This document shows positions 8,504-16,623 of a DNA stretch of 64,000 nucleotides, piece after piece. The notes below the pieces were generated by a model. That model worked only from the letters and a program-made list of their open reading frames with translations, was not told the DNA's origin and made no database searches. The DNA comes from Candidatus Bathyarchaeota archaeon (lineage in GTDB: Archaea > Thermoproteota > Bathyarchaeia > TCS64). The DNA is taken from positions 1 to 64,000 of the forward strand of contig JAGTRB010000007.1 in NCBI GenBank assembly GCA_018396865.1, read 5' to 3'. Every line of letters starts with the position of its first letter. Position 1 is the first letter of the stretch. The translations under genes were made by a program, and so were the position numbers.

Positions 8504-9742
8504 CTATTTAAGCTCCTGCCTCCTTCCCTCAACCCTCTCAGGCACCTTTAAAAGAATTGAGAGGCCTAGCAGGATCGCTATTGAGGAGAGGGCTGCCGGG
8601 ATCTTCACCCCGAGATATTCGCTGAGTAGGCCGCCTATGAAGGGGCCGATCGCCCACTCTAAACCGTTTATGAAGTTTAGGAGTGCTGCATAGGTCCCAT
8701 GCTCCTCGGGGATCAGGTTCAACTGCCAGGCGAGCCAAGAGGAGTTTATGAATCCCCAGAATAGGCCGTTAAGGGCGAAGATTGGGGTCATCTGGAGGAG
8801 GTCTGAGGTGTTCGATGAGAGGATGGGGTAGATCGAAGCTAGGGCGACACCTATCATCATAATCCTCTTTGCCCCCTTCCTGTCAGCTATTACGCCCAGC
8901 ATAGGTGAGGATACCATCCTAACCCCGAAGGCTATCGAATTCAGGCTCCCTATCTGGACGGTTGATGCATTAAGAATTCGGACGAGGTATACGGTTAAGA
9001 CGGGGCCGAACATGGCCAGGCCCAATCCTCTCATCGATATCCCCAGAACCCATCTTGTGTAGGCCCCTCCCCTCCTCATAACCCCTGGGAGGGCCCTGAA
9101 CCCCTCGATGAGTTCTCTGAAGCTTCTCAGCATCACTGGGAAGTAATGAAAATCCCCGTTTCCTCTCTCCTCGCCCTTCAGCCCTAAAACTATGAGAGTA
9201 GCCATGACGAGGTTCAGGAGGGAGTAAAGGAGGAAGACAAGCCTGTAACCTATTATGGGTATTAGAAGACCAGCCCCCAGGCTTCCTAGAATGTTCCCTC
9301 CGAAGCCTATAGGGTTGTATATTCCCATGAAGCCCGCCCTATGCTTCGGGTCAAGAAGGTCTGCGAGCATTATCACCGATGCCACCCCAGATATCGATGT
9401 GAATATGGACATTATGGCTGTTGATGCCACGATGTGCCAAGGCCTGATCGAGAAGATCACAGGTATAGAGAATATCGATGCAGAGAGGAAGCCAATGGAT
9501 GTCATCTTCAGGCTGTGCCCAACCTTATCGACCAAACGCCCCCAGGCCAGCTGCATGAAGGTTGAGGCTAACCCTGAGGCCAGGGCCTGAACCCCTATGT
9601 CGACTGAGGAGCCTCCAAGGTCGAGGATGTAAATAGGGAGAAAACCCCAAATTCCATTAACTATACCCTGTAGAAATGAGAAGGCGAAGAGGATTATCAG
9701 GACTCTACTCTTCGCCCCTAATACCACTGATAGACTTTTCAT
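8504..9742 (-). CDS. MFS transporter, first gene of sugar operon
   Basis: A 412-residue protein with 12 predicted membrane helices. It has the motif A loop after helix 2 (WGRLVDKVGHSLK), its repeat after helix 8 (LGVIADRKGAKR) and a cytoplasmic mid-loop around residues 190-215. The start is ATG at 9742. It lies 27 bases upstream of the FAH gene and is transcribed with it and the ROK kinase, so it is the probable importer for that pathway. The 225-base gap to the divergent ferredoxin oxidoreductase gene must hold both promoters. Confidence 0.87.
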   Translation of the reverse strand: MKSLSVVLGAKSRVLIILFAFSFLQGIVNGIWGFLPIYILDLGGSSVDIGVQALASGLASTFMQLAWGRLVDKVGHSLKMTSIGFLSASIFSIPVIFSIRPWHIVASTAIMSIFTSISGVASVIMLADLLDPKHRAGFMGIYNPIGFGGNILGSLGAGLLIPIIGYRLVFLLYSLLNLVMATLIVLGLKGEERGNGDFHYFPVMLRSFRELIEGFRALPGVMRRGGAYTRWVLGISMRGLGLAMFGPVLTVYLVRILNASTVQIGSLNSIAFGVRMVSSPMLGVIADRKGAKRIMMIGVALASIYPILSSNTSDLLQMTPIFALNGLFWGFINSSWLAWQLNLIPEEHGTYAALLNFINGLEWAIGPFIGGLLSEYLGVKIPAALSSIAILLGLSILLKVPERVEGRRQELK

Positions 9743-9967
9743 ATGGAGGTCTCAGGATTCTCGAAGGATGAGGATCCTCCTTATTAGACCTTTCGGTTCG
9801 ACGCCGATCGATCTAGATTTTATTTCCTGCTTTCTCATCCTTATTCTCCCTCTAAACCCAGTCGCCCTAAGGGCAGGCGATTTCTCCGCCTCTCAATAGG
9901 CTGAACGGCATCAGTTTATAGATAATGTTATATCGTTCGATTTGTCATACCCTCGAGTCTGCTTGGA

Positions 9968-10789
9968 GTGGATGAAGGCGCATTGATCGAGGTTAGATTC
10001 CACGGAAGAGGCGGACAGGGTGCAGTAACCGCAGTGAGGATCTTGGCCTCAGCCCTCTACCTCGAGGGGAAGTACACTCAGGCGATCCCCATGTATGGGA
10101 CTGAGAGGAGGGGTGCCCCTGTCGTTGCCTTTCTCAGGATCGGGGAGAGTAGGATAAACGAGAGGGATCTGGTACACAATCCGGATATAGTGGTCGTCCT
10201 CGATCCACTCCTCTCAAGGACGGTCCCCGTCACCGATGGGCTCAAGGAGGGTGGGCTTATAGTCATGAACTTTCCTAAACCTGGGAACGAGGCTGGGATT
10301 GGGGGCAGATTTAGGCTTGCCACCGTAGATGCTACGGGTATTGCCCTGGAGGCTTTGGGGAGGCCCATAACCAACACCGCGATGCTCGGGGCCTTCGCTA
10401 AGGCCTCGGGCCTGGTCTCCCTAGAGTCTCTTGAGAAGACCCTACTTGAACAGTGGCCCGGAAGGCTGGGTGAGATGAATCTAAGGGCCCTCAGGACGGC
10501 ATATGAGAGGGTGACCCCCCCTGTGGATGTGTCTGGAATCCAAGCTCTGGGGAAAAGGCCTCAAGAGGAGATCTTCTCTAGGGATGTGTCCAGCTGGAGG
10601 ATCTTCAAGCCCCAATTAGACGAGGGTAGATGCGTCGGATGTAGAAGGTGCTACATATACTGCCCTGAGGTCGCCATATCCATGACCCAGGGGAAGGCGA
10701 GGGTCGACTACAGCTCTTGTAAGGGATGCGGGATATGCGGAGAGGAGTGCCCCACCGGGGCGATATCCATGATTCAGGAGGTCCTGTAG
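9968..10789 (+). CDS. porG: 2-oxoacid:ferredoxin oxidoreductase, fused gamma-delta subunit
   Basis: Residues 5-185 are the gamma domain (FHGRGGQGAV near the start, YGTERRGAPV), which binds coenzyme A or carries the catalytic interface. Residues 210-270 are a delta-type ferredoxin domain with two classical 4Fe-4S motifs, CVGCRRCYIYCP and CKGCGICGEECP. In Pyrococcus-type enzymes gamma and delta are separate genes; here one gene encodes both. The start is GTG at 9968. Alpha and beta genes follow with gaps of 13 and 12 bases, so it is one operon. Likely role: oxidative decarboxylation of pyruvate or another 2-oxoacid to acyl-CoA, with electrons to ferredoxin, or the reverse. Confidence 0.92.
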   Translation: MDEGALIEVRFHGRGGQGAVTAVRILASALYLEGKYTQAIPMYGTERRGAPVVAFLRIGESRINERDLVHNPDIVVVLDPLLSRTVPVTDGLKEGGLIVMNFPKPGNEAGIGGRFRLATVDATGIALEALGRPITNTAMLGAFAKASGLVSLESLEKTLLEQWPGRLGEMNLRALRTAYERVTPPVDVSGIQALGKRPQEEIFSRDVSSWRIFKPQLDEGRCVGCRRCYIYCPEVAISMTQGKARVDYSSCKGCGICGEECPTGAISMIQEVL

Positions 10790-10802
10790 GAGGGGAGGGG
10801 AG

Positions 10803-11978
10803 ATGAGGCGCTGGGAGGTCATGGTGGGGAACAAGGCCATAGCCTACGCGGCCAAGCTCGCGAGGGTGCAATTCATCTCTGCATACCCCATAACACCTCA
10901 GACAAGCGTGGTCGAGTACCTTGCCGAGATGGTGGCCAGTGGTGAACTTGACGCGGAGTTCGTGAACGTTGAGGGTGAGCTAACCGCCCAGACCGCCGCC
11001 CTTGGAGCCTCAGCCGCTGGGGCCAGGGCCTTCACAGCCACCTCGGGCCCAGGCCTCCTCTACATGCACCATCCCATGCATATGACCTCGGGTGGGAGGT
11101 TCCCCGTTGTGATGGCGGTCATCCACAGGAGTGTGAAGGGGATGCAGCCAGACCACTCCGACATGATGGCCCAGAGGGACACTGGGTGGATTATGCTGGA
11201 ATGCGAGAACAGCCAGGAACTCCTGGACACTGGCATCATGGCCTTCAAGATAGCGGAGGATGAGAGGGTGAGGCTTCCGACCATTTTCGCCGGGGATGGC
11301 TACATTCTGAGCTACACGGCCGAGCCTGTTGAGATACCAGCCCAAGAGGATGTGGACGCCTTTCTCCCCCCATATAGGAGTAAGTACCCACTCCTCCCAG
11401 GATTGGCCGATGAGGCTAGGAGGGTGCAGATGGAGCAGTGGGGGATAGGGCAGGATCCACAGCTGAGATGGAGGAGGCAGCAGGAGGCGATGGAGGCGGC
11501 TAAGATGGTGATAAGGGAGGTTAATGAGGAGTTCTATAAATGGTTTGGTAGGAGGTATGGGAACGGGCTCGTGGAGGAGTACAGATGCGAAGATGTAGAG
11601 GCCTTCATAGTGGCCATGGGGACCATAGCCAGCACGGCGAGAACGGCGATAGACAGACTCCAAGCTAGAGGTAAGAAGATCGGCTTGGTGAAGCTAAAGT
11701 CCTTCAGGCCCTTCCCATCAGAGGAGTTCAAGAGGCTCGGGGCGATGGTCAAGGCCATAGGAGTCATAGACAGGAACATAAGCCTGGGCTCAGGGGGGAT
11801 AACATTCCAGGAGATAAGGAGCAGCCTATACGACCTCGATGAGAGGCCAAGGGTACTGGGATTCCACGCAGGCCTATGCGGGAAGGAGGTCAGGGTGGGG
11901 GACATAGAGATGATCTGTGAGAAGACCCTTAGGGCCGCTGAGGGGGAGGAGGTAACTCCCCTCGTCGATTGGGTCTAG
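10803..11978 (+). CDS. porA: 2-oxoacid:ferredoxin oxidoreductase, alpha subunit
   Basis: A 391-residue alpha subunit with the pyrimidine-binding half of the thiamine site. The N-terminal SAYPITPQTSVVEYL and EFVNVEGELTAQ are signature stretches (the Glu activates TPP), followed by ATSGPGLLYMHHPM. The C-terminal transketolase-C-like domain has KLKSFRPFPSEE and GVIDRNISLGSGG. The length and motifs fit pyruvate synthase, although indolepyruvate- or 2-oxoisovalerate-type enzymes cannot be excluded from sequence alone. It sits in a tight operon between gamma-delta and beta. Confidence 0.93.
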   Translation: MRRWEVMVGNKAIAYAAKLARVQFISAYPITPQTSVVEYLAEMVASGELDAEFVNVEGELTAQTAALGASAAGARAFTATSGPGLLYMHHPMHMTSGGRFPVVMAVIHRSVKGMQPDHSDMMAQRDTGWIMLECENSQELLDTGIMAFKIAEDERVRLPTIFAGDGYILSYTAEPVEIPAQEDVDAFLPPYRSKYPLLPGLADEARRVQMEQWGIGQDPQLRWRRQQEAMEAAKMVIREVNEEFYKWFGRRYGNGLVEEYRCEDVEAFIVAMGTIASTARTAIDRLQARGKKIGLVKLKSFRPFPSEEFKRLGAMVKAIGVIDRNISLGSGGITFQEIRSSLYDLDERPRVLGFHAGLCGKEVRVGDIEMICEKTLRAAEGEEVTPLVDWV

Positions 11979-11990
11979 GAGGCTTGGGAG

Positions 11991-12884
11991 ATGAGCAGGC
12001 CTATACCCTTACATGAAATCGGAGAGAAGGAGTACATAGATCCAGCAAACCAGGCATGCCAGGGGTGCGGTGGAGCTATCGTCTCAAGGCTTGTCAGCAA
12101 GGCTCTCGGTGACTGCTTCGTGAGGGCTGAGGTGGCATGCTGCGGCCCGGCCTTCATGAACATAAGGGCCCCATCCATATATGTCGAGGTCTTCGAGGGG
12201 GCTGGAGCCCTCATGACAGGCATCTCCAGAGGGCTTAAGAGGATAGGCAGGGAGGACGTAGTAGTCCTGGGGATAATAGGGGATGGGGGAACCGTGGATA
12301 TAGGATACCAGGGGCTCTCAGCCGCGGCGGAGAGGAATGAGAACATCCTATGGGTTTGCTACGACAACGAGGCCTACATGAACACAGGAGGTCAAAAGAG
12401 CGGAGCCACCACCCCCTACGCAGCCACAACAACAACCCCGATAGGAGAGTATAGCCGGGGGAAACTTGAGAGGAGGAAGAATGTGCCCCTACTAATGGCC
12501 ATGCAGGGGGCTCCATATGTCGCCACAGCGTCAGTCGCATATCCCGAGGACCTCCTCGGGAAGCTCGTCCACGCCAAGGGGATTAAGGGCTTCAGATATA
12601 TCCATGTTAGCAGCCCCTGCCCGACGGGCTGGGGCTATGACCCAAAGGATACCATCAAGGTGGCCAGGGGGATGGTTCAGTCCGGCCTCTGGCCCCTATA
12701 CGAAGTCTCAAATGGAATCCTAAAGTTGAACTATAAGCCAAAGGAGTTGAAGCCTGTGAGGGAGGTCCTGAAGATGCAGGGTAGATTCAGGCATCTAACC
12801 GATGAGGAGGTAGACCGCATCCAAGGGGAAGTGGACGCCTTCTGGAGCCGCCTCGTAGAGAAGGATGGGGGAAATATCTTCTAG
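11991..12884 (+). CDS. porB: 2-oxoacid:ferredoxin oxidoreductase, beta subunit
   Basis: A 297-residue beta subunit carrying thiamine pyrophosphate and a proximal 4Fe-4S cluster. Early cysteines ACQGCGG and VACCGPAF bind the cluster. The TPP-diphosphate/Mg motif runs from GDGGTVDIGYQG to CYDNEAYMNTGGQKSG. The SSPCPTGWGYDP stretch late in the protein holds a further cluster cysteine. With the two preceding genes it makes a complete enzyme linking pyruvate and acetyl-CoA with ferredoxin. Transcription probably ends in the A/T-rich tail before 12964. Confidence 0.93.
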   Translation: MSRPIPLHEIGEKEYIDPANQACQGCGGAIVSRLVSKALGDCFVRAEVACCGPAFMNIRAPSIYVEVFEGAGALMTGISRGLKRIGREDVVVLGIIGDGGTVDIGYQGLSAAAERNENILWVCYDNEAYMNTGGQKSGATTPYAATTTTPIGEYSRGKLERRKNVPLLMAMQGAPYVATASVAYPEDLLGKLVHAKGIKGFRYIHVSSPCPTGWGYDPKDTIKVARGMVQSGLWPLYEVSNGILKLNYKPKELKPVREVLKMQGRFRHLTDEEVDRIQGEVDAFWSRLVEKDGGNIF

Positions 12885-12963
12885 CTCCTGATCCGGCAGC
12901 CTCACCCTTTAGAGAAACACCTTAATTTTTTCCGCATTCTATCATGCTAGAGGTGCTTCCCCT

Positions 12964-13764
12964 GTGCCTATAATAACCCTACTTACAGATTACGGCCTAA
13001 GGGACTCCTATGTAGCGGAGGTTAAGGGTGCGATCCTAAAGATAGCTCCAGATGCAACGATAATCGACATCACCCATGAGGTTGGTAAGTTCGACATCGA
13101 GGAGGGGGCCTTCCATCTAGCTAGATGCGTTAGCTACTTCCCAAATGGAACCATCCATGTTGGTGTGGTAGACCCAGGGGTTGGAGGGGGAAGGAGATCC
13201 ATCATCATAAAGGCTCGGGGAGCCTACTTCGTGGGCCCTGATAACGGCGTCTTGGCTCCAGCTGCTGAGAGGCTCGGCGTGGAGGAGGTCTATGAGATAA
13301 GGGAGGAAAGGCTCCCAGTAAGGAGGGTCTCATATGTCTTCGACGGCCGCGATGTCTTCGCGCCGGTGGCAGCATACCTCGCGAAGGGGTTTCCCCCGAC
13401 TGAGCTGGGGGTTAAGGTCTCAAGCTATGTGAGACTGGCCCAATACGAGCCTAAGATGGTTGGGGAAGGCCTTGAGGCCACGGTCATCCACGTTGACGGC
13501 TTCGGCAATCTGGTGACTAATCTGACATTCGACCTCCTAGAGGATGTCGGCGTTAGGGAGGGATGCATCTTCGGGGTTAAAGTTGGAGGGAGGGAGCTAG
13601 CGATACCATATGTAAGGAGCTTCTCCTCCGTTAGGGTTGGTGAGCTCCTCGCCCTTGTGGCTGGGGGAGGCTACTTAGAGATATCTGTCAACCAGGGGAG
13701 CGCAAAAGAGGTGTTGGGGATCTCTAGGGGCGAGAGGCTTATACTTAGACCAAAACATAAATGA
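12964..13764 (+). CDS. S-adenosyl-L-methionine hydrolase (adenosine-forming), DUF62 family
   Basis: A 266-residue member of the family that includes SAM hydroxide adenosyltransferases and, rarely, fluorinases and chlorinases. Seen are the N-terminal TLLTDYGLRDSYVAEVKG, DITHEVGKFDIEEGAF (the His of the Asp-Arg-His water-activating set would be in ITHEV), VDPGVGG and GPDNGVLAP. Family knowledge: these archaeal proteins split SAM into adenosine and methionine. It lacks any halogenase insertion I can recognise. It starts at GTG 12964, 80 bases after porB, and converges with scpB. Confidence 0.87.
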   Translation: MPIITLLTDYGLRDSYVAEVKGAILKIAPDATIIDITHEVGKFDIEEGAFHLARCVSYFPNGTIHVGVVDPGVGGGRRSIIIKARGAYFVGPDNGVLAPAAERLGVEEVYEIREERLPVRRVSYVFDGRDVFAPVAAYLAKGFPPTELGVKVSSYVRLAQYEPKMVGEGLEATVIHVDGFGNLVTNLTFDLLEDVGVREGCIFGVKVGGRELAIPYVRSFSSVRVGELLALVAGGGYLEISVNQGSAKEVLGISRGERLILRPKHK

Positions 13765-13791
13765 GGCCCATTTTATTAATTCGTGGTTCCA

Positions 13792-14370
13792 TCACGTTCG
13801 ATCTCGGTTTCTCTCCTTCTCAAGGGACTTCAGCTCAAGCTCTTTGAAGATCCTGCTCAGCTGCCTCTTCATCGTTGACCTGTCTCCGCTCAGTCCTAGG
13901 TAGCTTGCGAACTCGGGTGTAGTCTCCACCACGATGCTGCGCCCCCTCCTCTGCCTCGTCACTAGCCCCAACTCCTCGAGGAGTTTCAGGTGCCTGTAGG
14001 CCAGGCTACCCCTAGCCAACGCCACCCTCCTCTGCTCCACGGGCTGGTAATAGGCTACATATGATAGGGTTCTCAGGGGTCCGGAGGTGAGTATTGGCTT
14101 CGATGAGAACCTTCTGGCGAGCCCAACATACTCAGTCTTTAGCTGCATCACAACGAGGCCTCCTGGAAGCTCCCTCACCTCCAGGGCGCTCCCGTCTTTT
14201 CTATACATCTCGGAGAGCCTATGCACCAGTTTTGAGACCTCCTCCTCGGAGCCTATGTTCAGGCGGGTGGATAACTCCTTGAAGCTGAGAGGCCGACCTG
14301 AGGCATATAGGGCCGCCTCCAGCTTAGCTATAGCGTTAGGCTCCTTCTCGTCCATAACCCCTAAACACAC
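13792..14370 (-). CDS. scpB: Segregation and condensation protein B (ScpB)
   Basis: A 192-residue protein made of two winged-helix domains, as in ScpB. The N-terminal block KLEAALYASGRPLSFKELS and the central LTSGPLRTLSYVAYYQPVEQRRV are the recognisable family stretches (helix-turn-helix pairing regions). ScpB dimers bind the ScpA kleisin and regulate an SMC or SMC-like condensin. No scpA or smc gene is next to it here. The start is GTG at 14370; an internal ATG at 14355 (MDEKEPNAI) is an equally good start. The C-terminus is a basic tail. Confidence 0.85.
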   Translation of the reverse strand: MCLGVMDEKEPNAIAKLEAALYASGRPLSFKELSTRLNIGSEEEVSKLVHRLSEMYRKDGSALEVRELPGGLVVMQLKTEYVGLARRFSSKPILTSGPLRTLSYVAYYQPVEQRRVALARGSLAYRHLKLLEELGLVTRQRRGRSIVVETTPEFASYLGLSGDRSTMKRQLSRIFKELELKSLEKERNRDRT

Positions 14371-14594
14371 CTATCTTAACCCGTAGGCTAATAATCTCTT
14401 CGATACCCTCCGAGGCCATAATAGGTCTATCAAGCCTCAAAACATTAGGAGAGACTAAAGGAAAGATCAATTATGATATCGTGAAAACCATTCTTCAGTC
14501 CTAGCATCCAATCAATGAAAATAGGTTCTCATCATTTAATTATAGATCTCATTGCGATTTTCGCTAGTTCTTGATCAGTCTCTTAGGGGAGAAT

Positions 14595-14604
14595 CGATAT
14601 ATAT
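14595..14604 (+). promoter_or_regulatory. TATA box for the S9 peptidase gene
   Basis: CGATATATAT lies 25-34 bases upstream of the TTG start at 14629. That spacing suggests a nearly leaderless transcript, as is common in archaea. Confidence 0.4.
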
Positions 14605-14628
14605 GTTGAGGTTATGGATTAATGGTGG

Positions 14629-16566
14629 TTGTCTTTGGGGAGAAGGCTCCAATTAGATGACCTCGATCGCTTCGTGATGGTCTCGGATCCGAGGGTCTCA
14701 CCCGACCTCGAGAGATTGGCCTTCGTGGAGACCAGGATCGATAGGGAGAGGGATGACTACTCCTCCAGCATCTGGATTCTAAGGCTGGGAGATGCAGAGC
14801 CGGTTCAATTCCTGAGTGGAGGGCGGGATCACCACCCCAGGTGGTCTCCGGACGGCAGGAGCCTCCTATTCCTATCCCGCAGGGGGATGAAGGAGGGGGA
14901 GAAGGGGAACAGCCTCTTCATCACACCCCTCGGGGGAGGCGAACCTAGACCTGTATTGAAGATGAAGGAGGGGATAGATCAGCCAGAATGGAACCCAAAC
15001 GGGAAGGAGGTCCTATTTCTCTCAAGTATCGGCGAATCCCCAGAGGACGTTAGGGTCGTTGACAGGATACCATTATGGTTCGACGCTGCTGGGTTCGTCC
15101 ACCATAAGAGGAGGCACCTCCACTCCGTCGATGTGGCCTCGGGAACCCTTAACAGGCTGACTGATGGGGACATCAACGTCAACTGCTTCTCCCCCTCAAA
15201 CGATGGATGTATGGTAGCCTACGCCTCCTCTCCCAACGACCTCGACCCGAGAAGGATGGACCTAAAAATCAAGGACCTAAGGACCGGGGAGTGTAGGAGG
15301 ATTCTCACGGATTTCTATATCGAGGCCATGTGCTGGTCCCCTGACGACAAGCAGATAGCCCTCCTAGCGAGCAACCTAGAGAGGGGTTATGCCACCCACC
15401 TCGGGATCTGGGCCATCTCAAGGGAAGGGGGAGAGCCGGAAAACCTGATCAAGGGGCTTGACAGGGGATGCGGCAGGAGGGCCTACTACGACCTTAGAAG
15501 CCCCTTCGCCAGCCTCCCATCCCCGATATGGGACGGCGACCATATATATTTCCCATTATCCGATGGGGGGAGATTCAACCTCTACAGGATCAACCCCGCG
15601 GAGGGGAGGCCAGAGGCCGTTGTGAGTGGAGACCTATCCATCGAGGAGTTCCACATCCGCAGGGGGCTCATAGCCTACACCGCAGTAACCGCAACAGAGC
15701 CCGCCGAGGTCTGGGTAAAAGATGGCTCCGGAGATAGGAGGATAACCAGATTCAACGAGGGGCTATTATCGATGTTGGAGCTCTCGACGCCGGAGAGGTT
15801 CGAGTTCCAAGCGAGCGACGGGGAGAGGGTGGAGGGCTGGATCCTCAAGCCAAAGACGGATGGGGAGAGAATCCCGGGTATAATGGATATCCATGGAGGG
15901 CCGAAGAGCAAGTTCGGCTTCTCCTTCATGTTCGAGCATCAGCTCTACGCTGCTGAAGGATACGCAGTCATATATGTAAACTCGAGGGGAAGCGACGGAT
16001 ACTCCAGCGAGTTCGCGGATATCAGAAGATCCTACGGGACGAGAGACTACCAGGACCTAATGGAGGCGTTGGACTATGTTATATCTTCTCACAGTGAGCT
16101 AGACCCAGACCGCCTCGGGGTGACAGGCCTCTCTTACGGTGGGTTCATGACAAACTGGATAGTCACCCAGACAAACAGGTTCAAGGCAGCCATATCTCAG
16201 AATGGTATATGCAGCTGGCCATCCTTCTTCGGCACAACGGATATAGGGTTCTATTTCGCCCCCGACCAGATTGGAGGGGACCCCTGGAGCAATGAGGAAG
16301 GGTACAGGAGGATGTCCCCAATAACATATGCACCCAGGGTTTCAACCCCAATAATGTTCGTCCACAGCTACCATGACTATCGATGCTGGATAGACCAGTC
16401 CATAATGTTCTACACGGCCCTGAAATACCTTGGTAAGGAGGCCCGCCTAGCTCTATTCATGGAGGGGAGCCACGTCTTCAGGAGCACCGGAAAGCCCAGC
16501 ATAAGGAAGAAGAGGCTGGAGAAGATGCTGGAGTGGTTCAACACTCACCTTAAGAAGGGCGCATAA
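14629..16566 (+). CDS. S9 family peptidase (acylaminoacyl-peptidase-like)
   Basis: A 645-residue prolyl-oligopeptidase-family serine peptidase. Residues about 1-370 are the beta-propeller (repeated WSPDG-like turns: PRWSPDGRSLLF, PEWNPNGKEVLF, CWSPDDKQIALL). Residues about 385-645 are the alpha/beta hydrolase domain. The catalytic triad is readable as Ser502 (GLSYGGF), Asp583 (HSYHDYR) and His615 (EGSHVF). Oxyanion-side DIHGGPKSK precedes it. It lacks a signal peptide, so it acts in the cytosol, removing acylated residues or small peptides. The start is TTG at 14629, with a TATA box about 30 bases upstream. Confidence 0.92.
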   Translation: MSLGRRLQLDDLDRFVMVSDPRVSPDLERLAFVETRIDRERDDYSSSIWILRLGDAEPVQFLSGGRDHHPRWSPDGRSLLFLSRRGMKEGEKGNSLFITPLGGGEPRPVLKMKEGIDQPEWNPNGKEVLFLSSIGESPEDVRVVDRIPLWFDAAGFVHHKRRHLHSVDVASGTLNRLTDGDINVNCFSPSNDGCMVAYASSPNDLDPRRMDLKIKDLRTGECRRILTDFYIEAMCWSPDDKQIALLASNLERGYATHLGIWAISREGGEPENLIKGLDRGCGRRAYYDLRSPFASLPSPIWDGDHIYFPLSDGGRFNLYRINPAEGRPEAVVSGDLSIEEFHIRRGLIAYTAVTATEPAEVWVKDGSGDRRITRFNEGLLSMLELSTPERFEFQASDGERVEGWILKPKTDGERIPGIMDIHGGPKSKFGFSFMFEHQLYAAEGYAVIYVNSRGSDGYSSEFADIRRSYGTRDYQDLMEALDYVISSHSELDPDRLGVTGLSYGGFMTNWIVTQTNRFKAAISQNGICSWPSFFGTTDIGFYFAPDQIGGDPWSNEEGYRRMSPITYAPRVSTPIMFVHSYHDYRCWIDQSIMFYTALKYLGKEARLALFMEGSHVFRSTGKPSIRKKRLEKMLEWFNTHLKKGA

Positions 16567-16623
16567 CAAGCCTAACCCCTCCATTTAATAACAGTTTAAA
16601 CTCTATCTACCTGATGGTCTAAG

